64,000 nt of DNA from Spisula solida (GCA_947247005.1 OX365953.1:8933001-8997000), one strand, 5' to 3'. Positions 14,101-27,600 are shown, counted from the stretch's first letter. Notes: a model not told the origin generated them from the letters alone. Numbers and translations are program-made.

Positions 14101-14376
14101 CCAGGAAATAGTCTTTGGTCGGATTTTAAATCCAGATATAAGGGAAATATAGATGCCGCAAAGTGTTGCTCAAACACTGTCTATATCCTGTATAAATGCG
14201 CACCCGTTGTGCACCCCAAGCACTACACGACCCGAATAATGACACCTGTCAATCTCTCAGCAGTCTCTCCGAGTGACGTCATTCGAGTCAAATATTATCA
14301 ATGCTGCAGCGTTAAACGGTCAATTCTAAAACTTAATCTTTACATGGATTCGCGTGTGTAATTCTTGATGTATTTG
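11109..14376. other. Unique 3.3-kb spacer between the duplicate copies
   Basis: Not repeated elsewhere in the window apart from 11109-11190, which resembles the ATXN2 exon 9 acceptor region. Contains poly-C tracts near 11651 and 13479. Short ORFs here (for example near 13514-13810 and 14095-14361) lack recognisable domains. No gene is supported. Confidence 0.6.
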
Positions 14377-14488
14377 GAAATTTACCAATGTGTTGATATG
14401 GGACCATCCGGTATGTTATTCTGGAATTATTTGGCAATTAATTAATAACTGTGTTGCATATCGGCTTTTGTTAGGTAAAGATCGGCCT

Positions 14489-14748
14489 AATACACCAGGT
14501 AGTTGAAACCACGCCACCCCAAAACCACGTAGATGTGGGGATTTTCACTTTTGCCCCTCAGGGCCATACAGTTGGTAAACCCCCCCACCAATCGCCCCCG
14601 TCCTATACACCACGGGGATAGTTACCACTATATTTCCCCGCTTTTGTGCTCGAAACAAAAGCCCCGCACTCACACGGCAGTGCGGGTCTATAGGAAAGGT
14701 AAAGTCATGGGGCCGTTTCGCCGCCGTGGTTTCAATTGACTGGTGCAT
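14489..14748. mobile_element. Miniature inverted-repeat element, family 1 (copy B)
   Basis: Copy of 113-371 carried along by the segmental duplication; differs by a few substitutions and one C in a poly-C run. Confidence 0.75.
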
Positions 14749-16348
14749 AGGGGCCCATATTTAACGAAAAAGATAATAGAAAATCTGACAGGGAAGGCAG
14801 CACTCAAACTAAACAGCCGACATGCAGAAAGCATCATATACCACAATTACAATGCCTAACGCACAACTGAACAGTAAAAGAACTTGATCACTGATGTCTG
14901 ACGAATTAGGTAATGTTGTGATTTCTGACGAATTTGGACCAAAGAACAAAACTAACCACAACGGTCATTACCGCATTGATCAATACGAATACTACTAACG
15001 ATGTACAAAGTACTTAATAACTATTGAGAACGAAGTGTGCTGAAGCCATTTCTAAAGTTGACGTCAGGTAATATTCGTTGTATGTGTGAGGTGACGTTCA
15101 GATATTTTACTTGGACAGTGAAGGGAATCGTTAACTCTAGTGTGTTGTTTATGTTGTTTGTGTAATGTGATAAAAACACTAATGGTAAATTCATTCCGAC
15201 TTTAAATTCGCTGAGAAAATGTTCAATATTTCCTGAACTCATCTTGAATTTGCTCTAATAAAACTGAACGACAACTTGTGATAGATCCTCTATATATATG
15301 AATATATTCATGATGTCATTTAAGGAGGTACGCGCACCTTTGATATAACCCAGTTATATTCTGATATCCTCATCCAAGAGTTACACAGCGGGCATTGACT
15401 TTAAAGCGACACTTCGTGCGCTCTGTGGTAAACGTTTCTGTGGAATCAAGTTTCTTTGCAATCTTCAAAAGTGTCTATATGTGTCTTCCGCGCGAGTCGT
15501 CAGTTGCTTACCAAATAGATTGTTGGTTTTTACTGGTTATTGGTGAGGTCAATTAGGTGTTCGCCGTGTATATAAAAACCAGAACAAACTTTCCTCACAT
15601 TCTTTATTTAAGGTGTTCACCACGTGAGAAGTTGCCAGTAGTTTACAAAACAGCTAGTTACATGTAGTACTGCATGGATGCTAGTTCAGTTTGTTTGGTC
15701 AACTGTTTAGCGTATAAGACTATACCAATCTTCACGAGGTAAACGTCATTGACGGTTATTGGTACATAAACATCAGATTGAACTTTCCTCGCACCCTTCA
15801 TCAAGAAGTTTGTCAGTTGCTTGCAAGAGTTAGTTAGCACTCGTTTTTGGTCCAGGTGGTAAGGCTTTATCGAGCCATTAACAGCACAATATCTGCCAAA
15901 CAGGGATATAATGAAAATAGGGCTGACGAATTTCCAAGATCAGTGGACACTATAACTACACCAAATCGTCAGGAACACCATCATATCAACATCAAAACCG
16001 TGTATGGTATTTTATCATAAAAACACTAAATCATATGCCATTTTATCAATCACATCAGTATGAAATTATACGGGATTCCGCCATAACAGCTCCAAATCGT
16101 ATGGGTTTTTAAGCATAACAACTCCAAAATGTATGGGTTTTCATCATAACAACTCCAAATTGTATGGGATTTTATCTTTTATTTTTAGCTTTAAGATATC
16201 AGCTCCTTTCACAGGAACTAAATGTAACCACTTATTTAGTTCAGTTAAAATCATCGTCCTTCAAACTTTCTAAGTTCACAAATCTCTAACATTTAACATC
16301 TGGTAGTTTCCTCATTTGAATACATGAAACATGATTGGCAAACACTGG

Positions 16349-16425
16349 GTCATGTGACATTGTGATGGATGAATACTACACGGTCACATGACTTAAATCA
16401 CATGATCTTACAATAGTCACATGAT
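16349..16425. promoter_or_regulatory. Cluster of four CACATGA/M-box-like sites (copy B)
   Basis: Same four palindromic sites as at 2024-2100, unchanged in the duplicate. Located 3' of ATXN2 and 3' of the candidate Cys-rich gene. Confidence 0.35.
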
Positions 16426-18235
16426 TTTTCTACATAGAAGACACATAAATATAATCCACATTGATCAGTTAAGGCTGTACACGCCTATAAAATGAATGAC
16501 ACAACTCTTATGACAATCATCATTCAATAGTATAAAAACACATAGCTTCACAAAAATCAATATTGCAGTTGACAGCTGACTTATTCAGCTGTCTTACCTA
16601 AACAACAATAGCCATATTGTTCCATTTGAACAATACACATCAACTGATCTACATGTAAACCACATACACACAAGGACCAAGAGAGGTGTGAGAGAAGAAA
16701 GGGGGCAAACCGAAACAGAAAATGGCACAACTCAAACGTAGTTCAAAATTTAAAACATCAATGTATACAGAAGTAATAGCCGTCTTCATTTTTAATAGTT
16801 AAATGAAGACTCGAAATTTGTATACATTGTAATAAAGACGGAAGGGAAATGAAAACTCGACTCGGAAACAAAAATGAGTAATAAATTAATGGTAAAGCTT
16901 ACAATTTAGTATTTCACATTAAAACGTTACAATGGGGAAATATACAGGTGGTCAAACTTGAAGTTACCACCACGATGTTTGTTAAACTAACATGAAACAC
17001 CTTGTAATCAGCAGTTTAAAGACGTAAAATTTAGTTGAAACACCTAATGCAGTTATCACCCCGTACATAAAACGTTTAACACAAGGTATTGTCCTATGGC
17101 ACACATGCTTGATAAGTTTATTGCTGAATACGATCACTGAGATATGATAAAATGTAATGAAACAATTTGTTCAATGAAAACCAAAAATAAATGAGATGCA
17201 CAGGAGAACGTTTTGAACATCATCTTTTAATCTTTAGCACGAAAATTGTCAAATAGACTAGCTAGCTAATTTCAAAACAGGGTAAGAAACAAGTCGTACT
17301 GAAGTGGGAAGATGAACGAATAATCAACGAAATTTACAGGAGAAATGAGATAGACATATTGATATATAAGAACATTGGAGTAACAACGTGACTCTTCATT
17401 CACATGAGTTCACATTCATTCCTAGTATCACATATGGCAACATAAGGGCTATAAAACTCCAGTCTCTCCTCAATAGTTGACTGTGAACAACCGTATTCAA
17501 AATCTGTCACATAAACATACATGTCTAAACAGATCTTATCAATAAATCAGTACATGTAAGTATGCATACAATCGTATTATCTTGTAACAATGAGTGTTAA
17601 AATGAACACGATGCAGAGTTTTCGCAAAACAAAATAGTAAAATTGAATGAAATTCCAATTTACACAGTGGATAATGTGTGTGTGTATAAAACACATGGAT
17701 AAAATATCCCAAGTATAAATGCAAGTAATATTGTAATGAGATAACCATGTCTTCAAATCAAGCACAACCACGCTCGTATATAAACAGTCTGTTCTGCTTA
17801 TAAATCATTTAAAATGAATTTTAATCATTACGATAATAAATTTTCTGACATTTGTTGCCGAGTTGGCATGAAAATCCATAAATATCATAGCAGCTTTAAC
17901 AACAACGTACCAGTAGAGAATGCCGAACGAAGTGATAACCATAATATCCCAGCATTTTCTTACCAATGTCTGGTAACAAATCAATAGAATCCACAAGGTA
18001 TTATTTTAACATGTGTCAGCTTAAGTGAATACACGATACAAAATTCACGAACAAAAATCACAGTTCATTTTCATTTAAAAGTCTGACGAAACTTTTTCAA
18101 TTCAGAAATCAAAATTATGCACCACACTTTAATAAAAAAAACCCATGTCCACTGGGGGAGTACTAACATTGTTGTCTATAGAATGCTGACAGGGAGTTTA
18201 TCAACATCCAGGAAGCGCCACAATCATTCACATTT

Positions 18236-18311
18236 TCACGAACTTATTTTCTCACATGTTGGACAATAAAATGCTCCGGTCTCGCATGCAGGGCACTTAT
18301 TGCAGCCAATC
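18236..18311 (-). CDS. Candidate Cys-rich terminal exon (copy B)
   Basis: After a good acceptor (pyrimidine-rich, TTTATAG) the phase-2 reading gives IGCNKCPACETGAFYCPT then CEKISS and a TGA stop. Five cysteines in C-x2-C-x2-C-x7-C-x2-C spacing look like a small zinc-ribbon or similar metal site. In the phase left by the optional donor of ATXN2 exon 18 the same bases would instead read GLAAISALHARPEHF..., an alternative ataxin-2 C terminus with no evident similarity. The Cys reading is favoured only by its pattern. Confidence 0.3.
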
Positions 18312-18329
18312 CTATAAATAGAAATAAGA

Positions 18330-21300
18330 ACAGGAATCAATAAATGTCAATCACTACCTTCGTGTCTGTACAGACAAGATTAACAATATATCAATCAATT
18401 GTCAATCAATTAAACATTTAAATTTGATGGAGCCAATCAAACGCATGTTTACATAAGAGCAAAATTAACACACGATTCTAAAGGCAATAAGTAAAATAGC
18501 CAATTACATGTACAGTATAAAGCTTGGAAATCTGACACTAAGTTAAGCCAATCGAACGACAGTTTACTACCAAACTATAAACTATCTATGCAAACCAGCT
18601 GTTCGTCGGTCCATATAAATACTACTGAAGACGACAGCATAATTGTCTATTTGTATACATAAAACCACAAAAGCATCTTAAGCGAACAAACTACAGCCTT
18701 CAAATACAAATTTAAGCATTTTATGAGACAAAATAAATATCTAAGTAAATTAATCATAGTTACGTAATATGGCAATAGCGAAATAATTGGAATTCAAATT
18801 GTGACACAGATATTAATATACTTATGTTTGTCCCTTCACCAATAAAAATAAATTAGTAAACCGTGTATACATATTGAAATGGCAGTTAAAGATTATGAAG
18901 TTTTGCAATATGTTGAAGTTCAAACACTTAAAGTTTGTGCCATAGCCCTTGCTAAACAGCCGTACCGTAATACGATATTTGTTTCTTTTTAAATCCACAC
19001 TATAGTTACATCATTGAAACAACGAGTCTGTTTGGACGATAATTTTCAAACATTGACTTAAATAAAGAGAAAATGGACTTGATTTATTTTGTTCTAAATA
19101 GAAAAGTCATGATTAAAGTCTTAAGTGTTTATTTTACAGCTAACATCAAATGCAGAATATCGACATTGCATCATGCACAAACTGCTTATTAGATACTAGT
19201 TCAATACTTTCATCACAATGCCCATAGCTGTGCAGTATATGCCTCATCAATTAATGCATGTGTTAGTATTATGGATTACGTAAACATTAGTAATATAATA
19301 CACCATAAGGAATTAACCGACACGATGAAATGAACATTATACTACCAACATATCGATGCAAAGATGAGCATTTTACATAAACGCGTAATCACAACCACAC
19401 TTGAGAAATCGTATTCATTCTGTGTTGGTCTTCAGATTGTAGTTGAATGAATAGCGAAACGGTACAAATGGACATGAAGATTGTTCTCTTAATATTAAGG
19501 GGTCTTATTATTAATAATAACATCAAGGAATTAAAAGAAAACTGCTCTAGCTACTTTTGTATTTAAATGGACTTAAAAAGGTTATGTTTTAGTGCATGAG
19601 AGAGGCAATTGTTGAATGTTTTAATATTAACTGAAAGCTGATGTTCACAAAACGTGCATGCACGAAGTAACAATGGGAAGAATATAGGAATCTTGGTATA
19701 CATTTTTGTAGAACCAGAGGCATCGTGCATATAATGGTTAGTTCAACATACACACTCTCACCGTTATTATAGATCTTTTATAAATTGTATTCAAATACAA
19801 TAAAATACATTGACTATAATTTCGGTAATAAACCTGTTTTAAAATTCAGCATTCACTCATGACACAGACAGACCAATTGACGAAGTGATAATATAACTAG
19901 TAATTTCAATCAAGAATGCAATTATGAAGCACAGTATTTTGAAAATGTTCCTTAAGAATCGTTGAATATGGGTCTTTAGACTTGTGTCATTATGCAGAGA
20001 TAGCTCACTGTTGTGGAGTTATTAACATATTTCAGTCTTAAATTCAATTTTCAAAAATACAATTGATAAAAGATCCATATCAATCCAGAAAAGCTAATAA
20101 AGCACAAAGGAAAAACACAAAACCCCACACACGTATGAACACAGCTGATATTGAACATTCCAGTAACAACTATATACATTTACAAAATCTTAGATACGTG
20201 CTTTATTCAATAAACAAGTATACAAACAATGTTCACAAACAAATGTAGACAAATTTTCACAAAAATTCATGCAGTATTTCATGGCCCTTGCTATAAACAT
20301 TTTCTAAAACAAGTTCACAGCCAGTTGCCAGAGTAATTGGTCAAGCAAATAAGCAAGTTTTTCACACATTTAACCAGCTAAGAAATATACAATAAACATT
20401 GCCTAACAACAAATCAACTTAGATCATGTAATTACACACAAAGTTAGATAATGCAAGAAAAATAATGTGTTGGTTAAATTTATGCTCCTGAAGTGATTGT
20501 GAATAGGATTTTTTCTTAGAAAAAAAGTAGCTCTGGAATCTATAACATATTAATAGCAAATACAACCAAATAGTTGAACATATGTACTAAGTTATTTTAA
20601 AATATCTCTTGTAAGCTAAAGTCATCATCCGGAGATTATGAAGATTAAAAGGCTGATGTAACACTTTTGCAGGAAAGATGGAGCGAGCTTTGACTCCTTT
20701 AATGGTTGAATTGGTTACGCTTAGAAATGAAATATTCCAGTAGAATCAAGAATCTGACAAAATGTTTCAAGTCACGTGGGAGAGGACTATATTCACTATT
20801 CTATATTGCCACTGGATGCAAAGAATAAGTTGTAGTTAAGTGAACTGTCTAGAAAACTGCACTATAATGCATATCTTTCAGATAAAAGCAATTAAGAGTG
20901 AATAAAATACACACAAAAATTACATGAAGCAAAGGCAGCTCAATCTAAAGCCACAGATGGGTGAAAATATGAAGCAAGACTAACAGCTGATTGTGATCTA
21001 TAAATGCTAATAAAGATGGTAAAATAGTACCAATCATGAGTTGAAAGATCTAGTGTGCAATGTTTATATGTTTATACAAATACATTGGCTAACTAGCACA
21101 CTACAGAAATTGTACAACAGTCTAAATATATATATATATATACGCTATACAACACTACATACGAAGAAGCACTGGGTTACAGTATACAAGTCACTGGAAT
21201 ATTCAACAAGAACTGGTACTAGGTAAAATAGACATCCAATAACCATTATTCACTAATACAATAGACTGTGAGAATTGTGTTCAACTAGGGTCAGTTTGTG

Positions 21301-23980
21301 TTTCATAACACTCAACTAGTGTTCTACTACGATCAAATACATACTATCTCGTGTGATTTGACACAAGTTCAATGCATTTTTTACGCACACAAAATGGTCA
21401 AACTAAAAGGAACAAATGATTCAAAAGCTTAACTGTGGTCATAATAAACAAAACATATAAAGTATGACTCTATGCGTATTACTTTTGAATTTGTCATTAT
21501 TGATCTGATTTCAAATAATTTCCGATCACATTTTTTATTAAAGATTGCAGCAAAGACTAGAGAAATAGAATATATTGCGTGTGTGTAGTTTAATTCTATG
21601 ACTAAATTTGAACACAACTCTCTGTTTGTCCATACAAGGTAAGATAATGGTTACTGTTTACTTACATGTATATTTCACGATGAGAGTTTAGTTTAAGTGT
21701 GTGTTTTTACTGCGAGTGTTGGTAATTCTGTACGTGCGGCCCACCAGGGTGTTGGACTGGCAAAAGAAACAAATAAACTCAACCTCATGCAAGAAAAAAA
21801 CCAAAGTATCGGTAAACAATGTCAGGCAAGGATGTTGCTATCGGATGTAAGGGCCCCATTCATCAATGTTAATTCATTCTAAGCACACACACTGAAAACA
21901 TATATTCTGCAGACAACAAGACTTCCCGAAACCTGTTAGTCCGACAGACACGACCTGATTTGGACTTACAAATGTTCATTGTCAATCAGTTTGAATGTAT
22001 GGCGCCTTGTTATATATAGTAATCTACTTAAAAAGTCAACCTAATTCACAGATCTATTCGACCCTTGTCTGTCCGAATATCTGACATGTTTAAATCTTTC
22101 ATCTACTCTTAGCGTTTGTTTTAATCATATATATGCAATTAACCTTTTTTTACATAAGGGTGTTTTTTTTCATGCTACAACTAACGTTTTTTAACCAAAC
22201 TCTGTTAATGTTACAGAAGAATGATCCTCATTTTAATGGTTAATCAATACAAACATAGGCTGACATGAATGAGTATCCGAATAAAAGGGATAAGGACGAA
22301 TAAGACAGAAAACGCACATAAAGTTTCATTTACCCGTAGATTATACTAACATTTGACAAGATATTTAACGATATTGATATTTGAACTGTTGATTTGTTAC
22401 AGATGATACTAACAAGGTACATTTGTTTGCCGAGAAAATATTCTCGATTACAGAAAACGGACATCAAGTTCTATAGAATAGGTCTACAATGAGTTTATCA
22501 GATAAACTACAGGAAAACATATTTTGTTGAACGTTTGTCTACATTTCTATATTTGATCGGAATCTGGTTTTATTTGATATTATTCAGATAATGCAGATAG
22601 TATACCCAGCAATTACAAGAATATCTATTGGTTATATCTAATAATAGGTGATGAAGAGGCATCTAACAAGGAATACATCTACATAATGAGTTTGATCAGT
22701 CAACGTAATTACTAGAAATACAGATGAAAGTGTGCTTACAGAAGGTTTATTTATGTTAATATATATATATCATTAAACTTATATGTTACTGTATTTGGAC
22801 TTTACACTTCAACATTGGGTTAATACTTTATAAAACGTTTTAACTATAAAAGAACTGTGATGGATTTATGTACTGTACATAGGAATATTCATGTTTCAAC
22901 ACCGTGTCAAAAACAGCCGTACTTCCATGTAAGTTTTAACAAGGTACTGTATACTGTATGCAGTGTACATAATAAACAATGAGATGTAAATGACGACCGG
23001 ATAACTGTTTTATGTGAGCACTAATGCAAAGATTAAACTTGCACACAGATTCAAGTTTTTCAAAAACTAGAAAGGGGTCTGCAATATCAATATGTTTCAG
23101 TATTACATACTCCTACAAACCATATCTTTCTCCAAGTTGGAGTTTTTTTTATGAAATTTGGCTTTGGTGTGTAGGAAAGGTTTTGCTCAGTGCTTTTATA
23201 AAATATGGTACTTGTTATTTAGAACCAATCATTGGGGGTAAACACATATCAACAGCAGAACAATTTTAATTTGGACAATATCATGTTTTCGACACAGTTA
23301 ACATGAACATTTGTTCTGGTCAAACATTTCCAGCACGCAAAAAGCTAATAAAATATTGACAGCTATTTTCTGAAGCCTAACGCATAATTGGCGCATATAT
23401 ATCATCTAACATAGTATAATATTTCTGGCTTAGGACACACAATACGTGGCAAACTGTTAACACTGGGACCACATGATATAGTACACAAAATAAGATTGAT
23501 ACTTAATTTTATATATTATAATTTATTTTCTCGACTGTAACAAATGAATCAATGACTCTGACTGGTTACGAACCAACGTTGGTGATTGTTCATGAACTTA
23601 CCCCCCCCCCCGCCCCTCTGTTTGATCAACCACTCCCAATGGATACAGAGCCTCAGCAGACCAATAAACAATCATTACTAGTCTCATGATCATGTTCTGT
23701 ATATTAACACAATGTCAAAAACCATTGATGAGTCTTACAGGTTCATTTAAAACACCTAGCAAAAACTTTTATAACAGAAACAAGCAAAATCATTATCCAA
23801 TGAATAAATATCAGTAAAACAAGGATGTGGAATATGGAAATTGTTTAACATATAATAATCTAACCAGATCGTAACTTTACACTCAAATAATATATTAATT
23901 GATAGATACTGACTTTTTAAAGTCCAATAAACATATAATAGTTGTACAATGAATGTATGTTTAAAATTCTGATCAGATAC
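18330..23980. other. Noncoding stretch, copy B
   Basis: Counterpart of 4000-9660 with scattered substitutions and microsatellite length changes. Nothing supported as coding. Confidence 0.5.
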
Positions 23981-23984
23981 ATAC

Positions 23985-24040
23985 AGTAAGAATATCATTT
24001 TTTGATAAATGGGCAATTCATCAAATTTAAATGCTTCCAT
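23985..24040 (-). CDS. Candidate small Cys-rich protein, exon 1 (copy B)
   Basis: An ATG in a strong context (GCCGCC-like, gtccgccATGG) opens MEAFKFDELPIYQKMIFL and meets a GTATGT donor in phase 2. The distant exon at 18236-18311 has an acceptor and is open in exactly the complementary phase, giving a 43-residue product. It lies about 480 bp downstream of the ATXN2 stop on the same strand. If unspliced, the frame continues for 94 codons of AT-biased sequence. The family is not recognised. This is inference from splice signals and phase; intermediate exons are possible. Confidence 0.3.
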
Positions 24041-24520
24041 GGCGGACTAAAATACTTAAGTGTTAATAATTAAAAATACATGCAAGTAAGCTTAGCAAAG
24101 GAAGCCGTTAGCTTTGATAGGAATATATGCTTTATTCTCTACATGCTTAGGACAGGGCGGCAATCACATGGGTGCATGGCCAAAGGAAGAGGTCTTAATT
24201 GAAATTATGTATGATATTATTGTCACCTCCGATTCTATCATTACAAGATTTATGTGAATTGTAACAACGAAGTATTGATGAAAATACATAATAATTCATA
24301 TAATGCATAATTATGCTCGTATAAATAATTTGTAATAGAATGTATATTGTATTATGCTCTTTAACAGATGAACAAGGGCAATTATGTACAATTTTGAACA
24401 AACAAAAACACGCACATATCATTAAGCAGGTTTAGAAATTATGTACATAATTGCCCTTTATTCAAACAATATTGGATGAAAATAAATGAATATAATTATT
24501 TTATTCTATGGTTAAGGGTT

Positions 24521-24654
24521 TTACACAGCAAACATTGATTTACCTTGTAGAGGAAAATGCTGCATCTGGTGTGGGGCATGAGGTCCCTGTCCTGGGGTCT
24601 GTCCAGGCAGACCTTGAACACCAGACTGGGACATCACATGGGGCTGCATTGAGC
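24521..24654 (-). CDS. ATXN2: ATXN2 exon 18, probable last coding exon
   Basis: Encodes GSMQPHVMSQSGVQGLPG, then HAPHQMQHFPLQGKSMFAV and a TAA stop. Two AATAAA signals lie just downstream at 24505-24500 and 24462-24457, which suggests a terminal exon. A GTAAAT donor at 24543 could instead splice after FPLQ to a further exon. The total of 2829 nt over 18 exons is divisible by three. The whole exon is repeated in copy A at 10202-10335. Confidence 0.8.
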
Positions 24655-27600
24655 CTGTAACAATCAAACAGTGAATAATGACAACCAGAAATGCATGAAA
24701 ATTTAGATATTCACATTTCACAAGTTATCAGTCCATTATGCATGATTGGGCTTTCTACAGTTTCTACTTATTACCATACATGACGATGACCCTGTTTTTT
24801 ATATATTACTGAAACTCCAAATTTTCAGTCAACAACAATTTGTGCGAATATTTAATAATGTTGCACAAATCGATTCCTCATAAATATTCCGGATCTTACA
24901 TTAAGCTTTGAATGTTAAAGCATTGAGACAAACTAAGTCTTATGATTTATGACCATAGATTGAATTTTAAATAAAAAAGGACAATTAAAGCATAAAATAT
25001 AAAAAGATAAAAAAGTAAGCATTTCAATGATATGCTAAGCTACTCTACCTGAGAACTTACCAGGCATCGGATGACCCTGGAACTGGTGAGGAGCTTGTAA
25101 ATGAGGGTGATTTAGTTGTCCTGATGGTGGCATCATCACATACTGTGGTTGCATATGTGGTGAGTGGTGTGCCTGCATACTGAACGTTCCAGACGTCGGC
25201 ACAGATGAGTGCTGTGGGACGGAGGAAAACTGTTGACCGCCAGCCGAGCCCTGCATCTGCATCGGGTGTCCCGATGATGTGTACGGATTATACAAGGATT
25301 GCATGTTCTGTGGTGATGTTGGGTTGTGGGGACTTTGTTGTAATGGAGGATGATTCGGCATATTGGGTTGGGCGTAGCCCTGAGGGGGCTGTGGTGTGCC
25401 TGATGATGGTGGATGGGGGCCAGGGTTCATATTCTGTGGGTTAGGATTTGTGTGAACGGGGCTAGGGGCAGGGTGATGATGTCCTCCAGCACCTGATGGT
25501 GGAGCATTCATCTGTGAGCTCTGTTGTTGTTGTTGCTGTTGTTGTTGTTGTTGAGAGTTCGGGTTGTTTGACATAATGATATTATGGTTATTATGTGTAA
25601 AATGTGACAAGTGAGCAGGCATTGGCCCTTGCTGATTCGGAGCTGTCACTGAAATGAAACAATATTCACTTAAAATACACATTGAATATGAAATCATAAA
25701 ACATAAGAACAGACCTGTCTACCATGAACATGCTCAGTCCTCAGTTCATACGTTTCAACATATGAATATAATTCCAAAGTCAGCAAAGCCCTGCATTCTG
25801 ATTGGCTAAGACGTGACGTTTAAACATCAGTGAACCTCCGTTTTCACTAATTGGGACCCTCGGACATTACTGACGTAAACGTTCTAGACAAATGTGGGTG
25901 GAATAAGTCAAACTGCAGAGGACCATCACAACTGTACAAGCTCTTATAGCTTAATTTTGATACAGAATATTACCTACATGTATGTTCATCCCCTGATTTT
26001 GTTTACATAAGGAACTAAGCATCTAAACACATTTTGCTTAGCTAACGTAATTCACCAAACGTCACGTTATGGTGACGTAACGTTACGACGTCATTAAATC
26101 AAGGCCATATCTTTAAAAAGTGCGGGAGTAAATTCAATGTTTTCATTGATATTTATGTGATTAAGCGTCAGTTTGGAATTATAAGGATTAAACGCCCATT
26201 TGTTGACATTCACTGATGTGTAAACACTCGATCTGAAGGCATACATTTAACAGAAAGCCCTCGGCGCTTTACTCAATGTGTTGCTTCAGATCGGGTGTTT
26301 ACACATCAGTGAACGTTAACAAATGGTCGTTTAATCCTATAATAAAGCACATCAGATAATATATCCGGCTTTTTTTAGTTATCATTGGATTGAGAAAAAG
26401 CACCATAGGGATACAAAGATGAAACAGTATCATGTTTAGGCTTGGCAGACTGGCACAACCAACAGTTGTTCCGTTATCAGTGCATTTTAAGTGAAGAAAC
26501 TAATAAAGAACTTGTACACTTACTATAGACTTGTGAAGCTTGTAGAGCAGGATTACCCCGGTCCATACCAGAACCATGAGGCATTGATGATGGTACTCCC
26601 TGTACTGATGTGGGAGTCATAAATCTTTGACCAGATGCCTGTGCTGCAGGCATTGGCATCACCTGGTGAACAAACAGAAATATACATATATAACAATGTA
26701 TACAGAAACAAGATACCAAGGTACTGTTTTATCAAAGCACTTACGAAAATCATAAACTTATGCCCAAATTTTAATTCTTCATAATTCTTAACAACAACTA
26801 ATTAGGGGACAAACAAGGTTTATATGATTTCAAAAACTGAAACATTATTAATAATGCAGATCAATGAACCGCAATATGTTGTTTTTTAAAGTTTTAACAA
26901 GGTCCATAACTCTGCTGGAAGATAATTATAAATTAGATAGGGAAAGCTGCATTCAATAATCACAAAAAACATGGGTTCTTCGTCCTTTCTTGGGAAATAT
27001 GCGCAGCTCAATTTTTTAAATTAAGTCAAAATGATTAAGTTTTCCCTTAAGATGATATGTCAATACCACCCATGGTGTAACAGATACAAAGCCAAAGACA
27101 GTTCCAAGTAGAGTGACATCATTGCAGCCTTATGTCCCACTAAAGTTGAAGAGGATTAAGTAAAGTAAGTAAATAGACTCACCTGGCCCATCTGGTATCC
27201 AGTAGGTTGTGGATTAATCACTGGATGTTGTAAAAACATATATGATCCAGGATTACCTGCTGACTGTAGTAATGGCTGACCAGTAGCTGCTTGTACTGCT
27301 GCTGACTGAGGATAGTCTAGACTAGGCTTCACCGATACAACAGCTGTGGCAAACAATAACAATATTGTTATTATTCAAACATTTTACAAAGTAACCTGGT
27401 CCTCGACCTTTATCAAGTTTATGCATGAATATTAAACTATTTAAATAAGGTCCTGGACCTAAAAAACACTTAATTAGCATAACTAACACAAAACTTTATG
27501 TTCCAAGCCCATTTTCACACTTTTGCTAGAAATCTGACATAGACAATATCAAAGCAACCAGTTTTCCAACGCACTAAGGGTGGTTTTACTACCAGTCTAC

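Larger units (their letters stand above)
14377..25427. repeat. Tandem segmental duplication, copy B
   Basis: Second copy of the duplicated block, continuous on its right with the intact ATXN2 gene. It holds the true exon 18 and most of exon 17, the candidate small Cys-rich gene, one terminal-inverted-repeat element (14489-14748), and about 9 kb of AT-rich sequence with no recognised coding content. Confidence 0.95.

Noticed and set aside
11190..14376. Search for ATXN2 exons 1-8 in the spacer between copies
   Set aside because: No LSm, LsmAD or other ataxin-2 blocks could be seen in any frame, so copy A is not a full second gene.
17805..17996. Phase-2 Cys-rich reading (FSCQLCNKC) near the candidate terminal exon
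   Set aside because: One of its cysteine codons differs between copies A and B (TGC versus GGC), its acceptor is weak, and a stop follows at once; not supported as an exon.
23756..23984. The rest of the 94-codon ORF after MEAFKFDELPIYQKMIFL
   Set aside because: AT-biased residue content and a GTATGT donor at its start suggest intron; not counted as coding.
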